Source: Apostichopus japonicus (lineage: Eukaryota; Echinodermata; Holothuroidea; Aspidochirotida; Stichopodidae). Taken from it: 64,000 nt of DNA. The translations under genes were made by a program, and so were the position numbers. The stretch is taken from assembly GCF_037975245.1 (NCBI RefSeq), contig NC_092573.1:924001-988000 (forward strand). Direction: 5' to 3'. The notes beneath the pieces were generated by a model. It saw only the letters and a program-made list of their open reading frames with translations. It had not been told where the DNA came from and did not search any database. Shown here one piece after another: positions 1 to 15,000 of this stretch (within the stretch, counting starts at the first letter, position 1; each line of letters opens with the position of its first letter).

Positions 1-3000
1 GGTTGTTCACCTTACCAATTTGAGTGATAAACTTGTCTTTGCAACTGAGGAATGTCTTCTATCAATTTTTTAACTCTTTTTTGGTTAGAACCATTCTGAA
101 TTGAACTTGAACATTAATCTGCAAAGTCCCTTTTGAATATATTGACAACAAATTAAATATTACAGCCATATTTAAGAGACATCATATCACTGGGTATGGC
201 AACTTTAATAACTTTAAAATGCAAGGGTTTAGCATATTTATAAAACACTTGGTAATTTTTATTCTGCTCTTAGCTTGTGACAGTTTCATGAATAAATTCA
301 ACTCCCTTGTTTTAAGTTCCTTCTGGATGAAATGAATGAAAGTTTGATGTTGTAAATATTCAAGATGGATTTTCACCTGTTTTACATATTCACTTGATCA
401 AAACAGAATTATGCAGGAAATACAACATCCACAGAAAGCTAATCTTTCTCATCCATGCATTGGGCACACCTCGAATTTCATCTGGTGATCTGAGACTGAC
501 AAAAACTCCTCATTGAGCAACCAAAGCTATCCTTGAGGTAGTACTGAAGAAAAGCTGGCTACTTTCGGAGAAAGCACTGGCATTACCTTTCATTACACAC
601 AGAAAAATAGGAATGTTACATATGCAACATCATAAATATAATTTTTATCACTTTTAGTAGAACATACTTTGCCTTGTGCTGAGAGTCGGGTACTTGGAGC
701 TTTGACGGTAAATTGTTTTCATATTCTTTTCCTCTCAGTGCCATCCTCTGCCTGAGTTTCCGAGCCCGCTTCTTACAGGCCCTCTGTCTCTCCTTCTCTG
801 CTAGTTCTTTGGGATCTGACTGTCCTGAAGAAGCCTCAACGACTGACTTCAAGGCAAAATTCTCCTACAAGAAGAAGATAATGGTAGAGAATCTATGATG
901 CAATAATGATGCGATATATGGCATCATAGGATATGACGTACCCTGTTTCCACGCAGTGGGAACTGCCTGTTATCTCTAACTAACATTTTTGATGGGAAAC
1001 AAAGTTTTAATTTCAACAGAACTGAAGAGAAATGATGGAGAGAATTGTTTCTGTTTCTTTTAATCCAAACTATTTATCTTACATATTGTTTGTTGAAGCA
1101 CTCTGGTTAGCACTCTCACTGGCAACCATCCCTTTGATATCCATACATTGTGATTTCACAGACTGTCTGTTCACTTCATACATGAAGACAAACCTTAACA
1201 TAACATAAGCATAAAACCTTAATATGTAGAATGGTTGTATTAATCTTTAAAGGGGTTGACTTTGCAATATCACCTAGTAAGGGACATGGACACATCTTTC
1301 TAATCCATCTTTCTAATGAATACTGAACAATAAATATGACATCAAAAAGATGTCACCTTTCCCACGTACCCGTTGCTTACAAAACTGTGTCTTAGCCAAC
1401 AGTTGGCGACAAGATATTAGTTTTGGTTCTTTTCCTTCATTTCTTTTATATTTGTTGAGTAAAATAATAAATGGCAGTGAACTTACCATTTCTTCCTCTG
1501 TCATTGAGATACCTTTGTTCTTCTCCAAGATGATTTCTCTGTGTTTTCGTCCCCTAAGGTGGCTCAACAGGTAAACTTCGGATGGGATCTGAAAGGCAGA
1601 CGTTAAATGAAAACAACTAGATGACAAGATTCAATCCAACTACGTTCTACCTTTCCTGTTACCTATGCCAGGATAGTTTATTCTCAAATGGTCCACTACC
1701 TGTTCAGAAATATGCATATTTCCTCAAGAATGCCAACTCTGTGATTATAGTCCAAAGTCAAAAGAAAAGAGAGAGAAAAAGATGTCTGGTATGAGCTGAT
1801 ATGTAAGACTCCTAAAATATAAGCATATAGGGCAACTATATATATTGTCATCATTTGTATGCATATTTTCCATGTGAATTGCCTCACAAATCTAAGCCCA
1901 AAAGACATTTGTTTGTCTTCTACTTTGCTTCCCACTTAAAAAAAAGGGATATATCTTTGTCAAAGCCTATTCCACTGTCAGTGTCTGAAGAGAAAATCAT
2001 GTTTTGTCTGGCAGTACCATGTAGATCTGAGATGTTCCATCAGAGATATATAACTGAATTTCGGTATGATATTCGACTTACAAGAACATTACAGAGGGAA
2101 CAGAACTTCTTCTTTGTGTAAGGTTTCTGTTGGGGTGCTACGTCGCTGGTCCTATAATGCCGCAGCATGCTCAGCTCGATGGCTTTCTCCCGTTTCTGCT
2201 CCATCAGCTGGCTGTGCCGTCTCCTGGTTTCATCATGCTATCGGGGAAACGAGAGAACGTTCTTCAATAACTTCAAGAAAGACAACAACATATGGAATAC
2301 AATGACAGCATTGATTACAATTGTCGTTCAGGTTGACAAAATGGGGACATCAAAAACGTTTTGAGCAGTTTCTTTACCCTTTGCTGGATTTTCTTCTGCA
2401 TTTCTTCTTCTTTAGCTTGTTGTGCAGCTTGCAAGGCAGACATTCTCTCCTCCCGATCCCTACAACAAATGAAAAAATAAAAATATAATGAAAACAAGAG
2501 CATCAATGATGCAGTATCTCAATACTGGAAGTTCTAATTTCGATTCCTAGTTTCATATCTTTGCTCTGTCTCTACAATTATCAATATCAATATATATAAT
2601 ATTTTTGGTCATATAGTTTGACGTCAATGACAACAGTCAAATAAGAAGAGGCGAACAACTCGACCATATTCTTGATGCCCACCTTGAGAAAGCTAGGCCT
2701 ATCGACCTACTGTACGTTACTGTAGACTGTAGTGGTGACTACCATCAAAACTGTGTACACTTCCAAGTATCAAAACAACCCACGTTTTTCCTTCTCAATA
2801 ATTTTGACATGAAGATTTTGTGGATTTATGACTTGGAAAAAATAATGTACAAGTAGATTACAAGTTTTTAATTGAAAGTGATGGGTGGCCTCCTCCTCCC
2901 CTTATAGCCACCCAGTTCCTCTCCATTTTAGTATTTTCTTTTAATTCTTTGAATATTTGATATCAAACATCACAGGTTCAAAAGAAAGCTAAACATACTT

Positions 3001-6000
3001 CTTATAACCTTATAAATAGTTATACATCTTATATCCTTATAAATAAAATAGGGATGCACCGGAAATCCGGATCTTTTTCAAAATCTGGCCTGAATCATCC
3101 CTTAAAAAGGTGTTGGTATTAACTTAAATCAATGTAAACTATTTCCAAAAATTAATAAAAACATTCAAAGTAAGGAAACATTAGGTTTAACATGTTTAAT
3201 TTAATTTTCTCAATGGTCTGACCCACTGTTTCTAAAGATCAACCAAAACAATACAACTACTGTAATTATATGAAGCTATATACAGTACAACAAATAAAGT
3301 TTGCAGTGAAATCATTTCTTGCAGCCTTCATCAGTTTAATATTGTAGTTATTTTATTAAAGAATGTAGATTACACCACTTCAAGTAATATTTAATCTCAT
3401 AAATTGGGTCTTAATTTCACCTTCTTTGTAATATGCATATACCTCACCTAAGATTTGCTCCTTGTTTCATACTTCTACTTCTTATTAATGATTTCTTTTG
3501 TGTAATGAAAAAATCCGGTTCCGGCCGGATTTTATCCGGCCGGATTTCATGTACTATCCGGCAAAGTCCGGTTCCGGCCGGATCCAAAAATTTGGATCCG
3601 GTGCATCCCTAAAATAAAACATAACCTTATCCAATTTTTATAGTCTTATAAAAGTTGTGATGCTATGGCTGGCTCCTCTTTTATACATACTCCAGTGAAA
3701 ATAAAATGTGATAGATTATAATTTTTGTTCTTAATTCTTTTTTTGTTGGGGGGGGGGTTAAAGAAATATATCAAACAAGCTGTTAATTCATAATGATGCT
3801 TCGTTCTAGATATGCACAATATACACTCTATTCCAAATTAATAGTTGTTGTATTATCCCATTCACATTATGTTAAATTTATGGAGTCACAGTTAAAATAT
3901 AAGTTGGAAACTTAAGTTAAAATTAAAACACACTGTAAGGCAATCGAACAAACTTACTGTACCCTGGCCCAAAACTGCCTGAACACCACCAGTACAATGC
4001 TAATGTGGCCATTACTAAATGAAAGTCTCATATAGGATGCACTACTGTAGGCCTAGCCTAAACTTGTAAACACAACAATGTGTATACATAATTATACAAA
4101 AATACCTGATGGGCAATCAAACAAACTTATCATGACTCTTGCTCTGAAAAACTACCTGAACAACAGTACAATCCTTAAATTGATATTACTAAAACCATGG
4201 AGCTATAAAAAGACGAAGTCCTAATATAAATTAAATGCAGTACGACAATGTGTATGAAATTAGTGTGCAATAAATTTTGAAAATTGGTCGAGAGGGTGGC
4301 CATTTTCGTATATCTAACATGTAGCTGCCATGAGTCCTAACCAATCTGCTACAAACCAGAATTGGAGGCGGGGCTTGAGTCATTGCCAATCTGCTACAAA
4401 CCAGACTTGGAGGCGGGGCTTGAGTCATTGCCAATCTGCTACAAACCAGACTTGGAGGCGGGGCTTGAGTCATTGCTAATCTGCTACAAACCAGACTTGG
4501 AGGCGGGGCTTAATCATCAAAAACAAGGAAACAAACAAGTTTTGGAGCGTGTGCAAAAAAGCCTTGGTTCAACAGTTTTTCAGAGGGATTTGGCCAAATT
4601 TGGACATAAATCGGTGAAAAAGTCATGGAATGAGATACAATTCTGGAATAAAAAATAGTAACTTTTGTTGGCCTATATGATATATGCTTGCTCTGGAAAT
4701 TTCAGAGAAAAAGAACTTTGTATGAAGACGCTGAAAAATTTTTAAGAGAAGAGAGAGTCCCACTTACTGTTACAATATCTCTATACATGTAATGTATTGA
4801 GATAAAAACACTGTGAGTCAAGTAAAATCTGTCACTGGTTTAGGCAACAGGTTGTGTTGGCAGTTTAACTTCTCTGACTGTGGGGATAGGCTTGAACAGG
4901 TTGAGCTAAATAACCGTTTTGTTACATTATGTCATATCTGATGTCCAAAGGTCTGCCATAGGTGCAGTCTTTTCAAACCGAGTAATACTTAGGCTAGGAC
5001 CAATATACTACCATACAGATGTGCCTAGGCCCAATCTACTACCATACAGATGTGCCTAGGCCCAATCTACTACCATACATATATGCCTAGGCACAATCTA
5101 CTACCATACATATGTGCCTAGGCTAGCCCAATCTACTACGATACAGATGTGCCTAGCTTATCTAGCATACAAATTATTATCAAACCTAACTGTTGAAGCT
5201 CATTACCAGATGACAACACCTCTTGAACAATTAAAAAACAAAAAAAACACCTTCATTATCATTTCTGAAACAAAAACATTACAGGAGCTGGACTAAATAT
5301 TGCAAAAAGTGGTTATCAAATGTAATCAGTTACTTTAAAAAATATCTCTCTACATAGAAAACCCCCCCAAAAAACAGAAAAACAAGATGGTTAAGAACCT
5401 TTTAAGGACCCACTTTGCCCCAGATTTAAATCAGTACTACACACAGGAGACATTTCTTTCTTTGTCGTACCTGGCTTTCTCCTTAGCTGCCATCTCCCTG
5501 GCCATTTCTCGCTGATCCCTCATTTGTAACATCTTCTCCTCTTGATTCTTCCTGTGTTTCTGAATAGCCTCCATCTTGGCTAGCCGAGCCTCTTCCAGAT
5601 GTTTCTTTCTTTCCTAAGGGACAAAAATGGCAATGCTAGTGACTTACAAGAATTATAGATAGAAATCTAACCTCTGACCTTGTGCATCATTGCTTCAGAA
5701 ACATTGCCATAATATCAGCTTACCATCGAATACACCAATTGTTTATGTACAATTGTAAAGATTTGAATTATTGCTCACATCCATATTGTAACATCAGTTA
5801 GTCCTAGTCAGGAACAACTCCATATCCACTGAACTTGCAGTTTATTTGTTTCTTACTCAGACTGCCTCAAGTTTCCATATCAAATTATTAACATTTAGTC
5901 TGTTACAAGTAAAGCCTTAAAAAAATAACTTCCCAAAAATTTACTCACATTTTACTTTCTGTATTTCAATTTGCACAAGCTCAGAAACCATTCTCAATTA

Positions 6001-9000
6001 TGTTAATTGGTCATATTTACTTGAAAAGCTATAGAAGGCATTTCCAATTTATTTATTCATAGTTGCTTCTAGGAAACTGTTGCTTTAATGAATTTATATT
6101 TGCTGTAAATTAATATTTATTGTTACCAGTGAAGCATTAGTAACAAAATTACTGATTTAATCAAAGTATCTTGTAGTTACCTGTGTAGCCTTCAGTTAGC
6201 AAACACTACCAGTTTCTTACACATATTACCCCAAGATACCGATGCACCCTCAAGTGTTTCCAACATATTTACTCATAGTTACCTCAAGTTAAACTGCACA
6301 TCCTTAAGATAGTGTTCACAATAATATATTCATGGTTACTTGTGGTTACCTGTACAGCCTCTTCTTTGGCTGCTTTCTCCTCGTTCTTTCTCTGCCTCTC
6401 CTCCATGATGTCATTATACCTTGCTTCGTGTCCTTGGTGGCGTGCCAGAATGTCGTGTCGCTTATTAGAGGCCTCCAATGAGTTTATAAACGCTATTTCA
6501 TTTGCCTGTGAGAATAGATAAGACAAAGAGTGTACTATATAAACTCCACTAAAAGAAACAAAGTAACATAAATGCAAACAATAAGAAGAGATCAAACAAG
6601 TAGTATCCCACTATCTTAGACATTTTGGTTATCAAGTTTATCAGGCCAATCTATTATTTTTCAGAGAGGATGGTGAAAAGCTTCACAAAGAGTATTACAG
6701 TGACCTACTGCGACCCCTGTACCATAAGACCTGTTCAGTGCTCTGATTAAGAGATCTGTATGGCCATTGAAAACAATAACTATTATCCAATGAATATAAC
6801 AATGGAGCAATGAAAACAATATCCTATATGTTCCTTGCAGGACTTATTATCAATACTGAAATGGCGGACGACAATTCATTCTTACCCCCCCCCCCCCCAC
6901 ACACTTCCACCTGTTGTTGAAAGAGCCAACAAATTCTCATCTAACTCCCATCTCCTGTCCTTTCCTCACCTTGCCAAGCAATAATACATCACAGACTCTG
7001 ACAACCTGTGGTGTCTACCTTACCTTACGTCCCTCTATCATAAAGCCCTATAACAGATACTTTCTTTTATAACAGTGGAAAGAATACTCCACTTTGTATC
7101 TGAGGGGAAGGTATAGCCTGCTTGGAGCCTGGGATGATTTTGACCTAATGACCTATGACCTTACCTTTGCCTCCTCCTCTTGTGCCTTCTTGACAACCAT
7201 CTGCAGTTGTCTCTGTCTCATCTCCTCGGCACGTTTCTGCTTCACGTCCAGCTGATCCTTCTTCTTGGTCAGCAGATAGTCTTTCCATTTACGAACTTCC
7301 TCAATCTGATAACCAAATAAAAACAAAACCAAAATCAGATTAAAAAATATATATAAATATTTTTGGGAAATTAATGAAACAAAGTTCATAACATATTTTG
7401 TGCTGGGGGAGGGAAGAGGAGGGAGGTAGGCGGTGGGAAGAGGTGTGGATGAGGAGACAAAGTTTTTTAACAGAACCAACTTACTTTCTCATGGAGGACT
7501 TTTAGTTTCCTGTTTTTCTTATCTTGCATTTGTTCTCTCTTCTTCTGTGCCTTCACTTGTCTGTCTTCATGCCTTTTCTGAGATTCAGCTTTGCTCCTAA
7601 AGGTAAGAATAAACAAACCACAATACCAAAATAACATTGAAATATTGAATCATTTGTAGGACTGTGAAATTGATGTGGGGTGTGTGGATGGGCTGTTACA
7701 GAATTAGTGCAAATGTATTCCTGTACCAGTTTCACATGCAAACGTTATTCCAGGAGGTGTTAAAGATCATGTCCAATTGGTATAAAACCATTTTCACCGA
7801 ACTTCACATAAGGCACTATATATTAAAAACATATAGCCAAGACCAACATATTGCAAATCCTTCCTTTCGTCTTATTTATCTCTTTTCATCTTACATATTT
7901 TCTATATAGTTACTAGCTTTGTTAACGGTGTCCTATTTTCTTGTCATCATTCATATGTTTATCCCACTCGTCTTGGTATGTTGTGTAAGTTTTGTCCCGG
8001 TTTATGACAAATAAATTCAAACCCAGATGAAATGGCAACATTAACTCATTAATGACCTTTGACCTTCATCACAAACAACAATATGCTACGGCTGCTCCCC
8101 GCCTTTCCTATCTCGATGATCTCAATCCATTATCGGATCTTTTAAGCGATATAACTTACCTCTTTCGAGAAGGTGACGAGAGTTTTTCGTGCATGTGCAG
8201 GGCATGACCCGGTTCTCTGGATTCAATGGTATCGTCGACGAGTTCTGCCCACGACATGACGGAGTACCTTTCAAATTCTGCAGAGACGTCACTCCAGTCA
8301 AGCGTTCTCTGGGATGATTCCATAGAACTTAAAGTATTCTGTTCAGGAAAATGATAAGAAAAATCACCACTTGGAACAACAAAAATTCTGAATATCTGAT
8401 ACGACAGCTCTAATATTAATGCAGGATATGTCACTATTCTTCAAACTCAACTGTTAGGAGTAAAGACGAGCTCAAGTTTTAATAACAAGTTGTATTTCTT
8501 TTTCCTAATTTCTTTTGACTCAAAACTGTTACAGCAGCTTCTTTTTTCTTCAATTTGGTCCAAAATTTTGTCAAAAATACGGAATATTATTGGAAATTAT
8601 ATATACCATAAGATCGCATATCGACCAAGCCAAGACACAGTCCTACACGTTTTTACCAAATGAAGTTTAATTAAGCAAGTAATGACTGTTTCCACTAGGT
8701 TTTTTGAACTTTGTTGCCCAAAGGACGAAAACAAATTTTTAAGGAGACTCACCCCATAATCACTCTCGCCTTCGTCCGTCTCCACCAAGATCAATTTACT
8801 CTCTTCTTCCTCTATCTGTTTACTCAGGGTCTCTTCCTCTGCGATCGCCTCTGCGATAGCCTCGTCTTGACATTGCTGCTCGGCCTGGTTCTTGGCATCA
8901 TTGTCCTCCTCCTCCTCCTCAATCACTGCCTCTCGGTCATATTTCTCCAACTGCTCCGTTAAGGTCTTCTCGTCATCGTCTGAATCACCATCCTATCATG

Positions 9001-12000
9001 GCAAACGTAAGAATACAAGAAAGTTAAACCCAAACATCGGTAACCACACATTTTTTAAAACTCAAGATCTATGATCAGAACTGAGACCGTTTTGTATGTG
9101 TAGTTACCCCTTAAGATCTACCCCAACCTTGACAACCACAGTCTTCATATATATTCTACCCTTACAATGTGGCCTGATTAAAGAGAGAAAAGTAATTAGT
9201 GTTGTTAGGTCACTATGTGAGCCCTACTTTAAAACAGCGAGGTTGCCAATACCCATCCTGTCGATACCTTCTCTACAGTTCACTCAAATGAGAACCATAA
9301 CTTAGGCAAAAAGAAGACCATTAGAGGTATTGGCTACTACATGCTCTTAATGGACCAGGTAATACTGACAAAAATGATGAGGGGGGACTACATGATCACT
9401 ACCATGTCAATTGCTAACAAACAATATTTCCATTCTCTGCAAAAGAATAGGGGGTACATTGTTGCCATGGAAAAATTGACATTAGGCTGCAAATGGATGA
9501 CAACATTAGATGTAATGGAAGATGTAGGATGACATGAATGTTATTTTATGTTCAAAACTGGAACATAGAGCATATTACACAAGGCTTTGATAATTAGAAA
9601 TTATCTTTACCTTTTCCAATGCAACAGCCAGTATTTCTTCTTCTCCTTCTGCTTCTTCTAAAATCTCTTTACTTTGAGCTTCTGTAAGCGAATTCACAGG
9701 TTCAACCACTTTACCTAAGGTGAATGAAAAATAACATAATAACATCAATCTCTCAACTGTACTTCCATCAATAAACTCTATGAAAGATACTACTACAATC
9801 TAACACATAAAGGCAGTGTAAATGAACCTACTTTTCACAACACAAACATTTCTGTCAGTTTCTCCACCAATGGTTTACACAATATAAATATTCAAGAGGA
9901 TATTAATTGGTAACATTTAACAAAGAAAAGAAAAATTGAATCAAACAGTATAAATATTCAAGAGGAAAGTAATTAGTAACATTGGACGAAGAGAAAAAAA
10001 CTTGAATCAAACAAAGGCAAATTTACCCATTTTTTCATTCTTTTCTGTTAGACATTTCTGACTAGTTGATGTAATGCAGAACCTTACACTGTCTTGTAAC
10101 ATACACGACACAGCAACAGGTAAGTCAAAATTCTACCTTACTTTGTCCCCTTACGATATTTTTGCTGCCAAACTGACTTATTACATAGCATAATTAATTG
10201 GAAATGCTTCACAAACATACACTGACAAAACTATTGCAAATGTAAAACTTTCAAATTCCAAATTTTGTGAGACACATACATTAGCTTTTTCAGCTTGTAA
10301 CATCTTCCATTTCATTAAACTGACATTTTCAAACCAAAGAAAGCATTAATATAGTGCAGAGAAATGGGGTTACCAAAAAAAGGTCAAAGAAAACGCAGGA
10401 AAAACGTTACAATGGAATGTAACAAAGATACATAAAACCTGACTCAAAAAATATCACATGAAATGTTTGATCTATTATTGAATTAAAACAGGAAGATATT
10501 TTTTTACCCATTTCTAATATTGCAGGATCACAATCTTGAATGTTTGGTTTAGGCAAACTCTTCATTATTTCTTCGCTTTGATTGGTTTCTTTCGTATCCA
10601 CCCCCTTCATGACTACTTTGACCACTTCTGGTTTGTTCTCCTTTTCGCTATCTGCCCTTTCTCTTCGGTAATTCTTGCCAGTTGTTATCCTCCTCGAGGA
10701 AGCTTGTGGAGAGTGTTTGGATTTTCCCGATGAAGGCCGACCTCTATTCGGTTTGCCTCTGTGGACTGTTTCCCAGCCCTCTTCATCTGGTAAAAAAGAA
10801 AGCCAAAAAAAAAAATGAATAAATAAATAAAATTAGTAGAACATTCTGACGCAGAGCCTTTTTCTGGAATCTTATGTCCTTTGTTCTTAATAACCATCCA
10901 CGGCTAGAGATGGCCTACAGAACATATCCACATTGCTAGGCGACTCGATAGTTTGCGCTGGAGATGAGTCGACGATCATGGCAGGGCTGTTTCTTGCTTG
11001 TCGCATGTTTCACTATACTGATACTGGCAGCTATTGCGATAGTAATATTGGATATCAGTTAATGCCAATACCAGCTCATCTGTAGTCTACGATGATAACA
11101 AAAATGCTACGAACGCAGCATAACTTGAAAATACCTAAGGCAAAGTTATAGTTTCAAACGAACATATGTTCCAGGATATAATTTTGTGTTCAAATTTTGC
11201 ATGCAGTGTTGATGGCTCTGAACTTTGTCTCCATTAAAATACTAAGGTTCCTGCAATAAGAAAACTAAAAAAAACTGTTGTACATCTTTGCACTCAAGTG
11301 TAGCAATTTGCCCAATTTGTCCAGCAATTGGCAATGTGATAACTGAATCAATTAATCCCCATGTTTCAGCCCACCAAACTTTGTTCATGCAAAAGCAATA
11401 TATGAAATAACAGAGAATTTATGGGGAAAAAATTCTCCAATTTTGTGTTAAACAATCTTATCAAGTTATTGAAATTCCTTACCATCTTTCTGGCTTTCTT
11501 TAACTGTGTCTTCGTTGGCTGCTTTCGTTAATTCTTCATTTTTTCTGTTCTTTGGATCATCAATTAGCTGCATGGCTCCAGGACTAGGAGGGGCCATGAC
11601 AGGGACTGGTTTCACAATCTTCTTGCCCTTCACCCTGTCAGCCCAACTCGGCTCATTTGAAGCTAACCCAGATGGCTGTGCAGAGCTACAAATATGACCG
11701 ATGACATTTATAACCAAAAATGCTGAACATAGTAAAATTCAAATTCGTTATTTTCTTATTTTTCAAAGACATTTTTCTTTTACTCCCTATCAACTTCACT
11801 TCAACCAGAAAGCTCATAGGCTTTCTGATTTCCTTATTTAAACTTTTTGTAAACTCTGTTACCTGATTGATAGAGAAACTGAGTTAAATTTGTCTAAGAA
11901 CTATTAAGTCAGAACCAATGCATTAGAGAGTCTGATTTGTAACACCCATTTGTAGACAACACCTAAATCACTGATGAGGATTGTACAATGCATAAGTCAT

Positions 12001-15000
12001 ATGCCAAACACAGCACAGAGTCTTCCTGTGTGGAAGTCACATAAATGCACACTGTACAGATTATGGACACTTTAATACATAGTTGAGCTAACAAAATCTG
12101 TACTGCCACCAACCCTTTAATGAATGAAAGCTACGAGGCTTCATGTTATCCATTTGTGAAATATTTACAAAAAGTTTGACTTCTGCGACCACTTGAGGTC
12201 AAGTACCGACCTGGATTTATCTTGTCCAGAGAAGTTAAGACTTCTACTGACTGGGCTAGGGGTTTGTCTCTCCCTTGCATCCACAGGAGAGGCAGTTCCC
12301 GTCAGCCGATGAGGGGAAGACTTTCGGACTTCCCATGCTAATGAACGAGGTCTATAAATGAGGAGGTTTTAAAGATGAAGTAAATTGTCAGGATTTTTTT
12401 AATTTTTCAAACGTAAAAAATTTAAATTGTACAACTTTATTTCCATGTTCTCAGACAGGTGAACCATCTGTCTGCATTTGGTGAACATTTCTGCATTGTG
12501 TTGTTGAACACAAGGAGGCAAGCCTTCTATCTGATTTAGCCTTATATGTGTATTACTAAATCCATTTTGTACTTGAATAAAGGTCACTTGAGATTGATAG
12601 TTTGGAATTCTATGTGCACTAAGTAATGTACAATGAATTGCATTTGTCAAAGAAATGGAGGTGGCTACCGACATCTACAGTATTATAAGTAATATATACA
12701 GTATGTACGTACTATACAGACTATTTTATCATGTAGTGAAATAGGCATATACTATAGTTAGTACATCAAGCTAATGTATGTCCTATAATTAGTGTAATAC
12801 TATATAGGGCAGCATGCATGGCAACCAAAACAGGGCTCTGACACTGACAGAAAGACAGGAACAATTGACAAAAACAAGCAAAATAGTTTTTGTTCTTACA
12901 GTACTTCATAAAGCATAGCTACTATAACAGAACCTATCATATTAGAAGTGTTCAATTATCACTATTAATCAAAAATCAAATTTCTGATCGGAAGCTAGGA
13001 GCTTAACATAGTGCCTAAATACACTAAACTATTACAAAATCCAAATCCTCACATGACCTATAAATAACAAACTACCCAGCTTCAGTGTCAAGCCCAAATC
13101 TGGCCCAACATCCTACCTGAAGTCAAAGTCCTACTTGAAATTGTACCTTACCCGAAGCTAAATAAAAAATGGACCTTCAGAAATCTTATCATGATTCAAA
13201 CTATGCCAAACCTGAGTCCACATTCTATCAGAAAAGGATCTCTACCTGAACCTATGATATCAACTGAACCTTCACCACCCTGAAACTAAACCACCCCACA
13301 CCTACACCACCAGAACCTTCACCACCCTCATTAACCTACACCACCCTGAACCTCAACCACCCTGAACCTCAACACCCGAACCTATGCCTCCCCAAACCTA
13401 CACCACCGAACCTTCACCACCCCAAACCTTCACTACCCAAAACCTTCACCACCTGAACCTTCACCACCCTCCTGAACCTACACCACCCTGAACCTCAACA
13501 CCCTGTACCTACACCACCCGAACCTATGCCTCCCCAAACCTACACCACCCCAACCCTGCACCACCCGAATCTCCGCCACCTATCACTCGAACTTATCAAC
13601 AACCAAGCCCCTGAACTGAATTTATAGGAACCTATTACTATACCACTCCTAGGCCTAGGCCCTACCTGGATCAATGTTTAGCTACTGTATACCAGACACC
13701 ATGCCTGGCCTGTTTTTTTTAGCCATCCAATGTTTTTCGATTCACTTCACTACACAAGATATTTTTTTAACATTTCAAGACAATTTCAGATGCTGATTTT
13801 CATCAAAAGCATCACATTGTGTCGGTTTGATTTAAACTGCCCTTTGTGTACTAACTTGAAATCATTTGAGAATTATATTATATTATACTTGATATGCATT
13901 ATCTTCTACATGACCCATAAGCAAATGAATTTCTTTAGCATAATTTATTCATTTCTTAGAACAAATTGTGATGGTTTGGTGTAAATGCCCTTCGTGTTCA
14001 AACTTGAAATCATTTGGGAATTATCCACAATAGTGATTCAAATGAATTGCTTTAGGATAAATTTATTAATATGACATGTTCAACCATAGTGCTGTTTGGC
14101 AAGGGTGGAGGCGTGGGGGGAGGGGGGAGGATGGAGGGGGTGTAGCCATGACTCAAGCAGGGTAGATAGTGCAATTAGCACCAACATGCTAGATATTGTA
14201 CATTTGCTTTGAATACATACATACCATAGTACAAAGTGTCAACATGTATCCCATGCATTAGGTACACTGAAATCATATCTCTTTGTTATAAGAGCATTTT
14301 GTATAATTTATTTGTATTTTTCTTTCATTAAAAATTCTAAATGATTACAATAGTACTTTATTAAATACAATATCCGATTGAAGATGTATTTAAATGGCAC
14401 TATCTATACCCTAGTAACAACAGCTTTGGCGACGCATGTACAAAACATTAATAACAAGAACGTCAAACACAACTAACTGAAAGCGGAACAAAACAGAAAA
14501 AAAATAGATTAGGGAGAAGGATGATGAGGTTAAACATGAAGGCCAAACCTTCTACTGGTAGGCATCTTGGCATCACCAGGCCAACTCGGTGTTCTGTTCT
14601 TAGCTGGAGATGACAAAGACTTCCTCACCTCCCAAACCAGAGATGTTGGTCTAAAGAGAGTTGTTAGTGGTTAAAACAGAACAGAAACACACAAAGAAGA
14701 AAAAAAAAAGTAAAGAAGAAGAAATGACAAGAAAGTGTTGAAATCATTAAAGAAATAGCAGCTAACTGAACAAAGTACAGTTCTATCTACATTGTGCAAA
14801 ATTGAATACGCATGATCTTCAACTAACTCCGTCAACAAAATTATCAAAATTTTTCAAAATGAACAAAAAGCTTTAAATTCTAAAACTGAATCTCCTAAGT
14901 ACCACATGTTACTGTCTACCTACTAATAGCAAAATTAGATATGGTAGCATTATGCATGAACTTCAAACTAGCTTCCAGAACTACTCAAGTGTTTACAATA

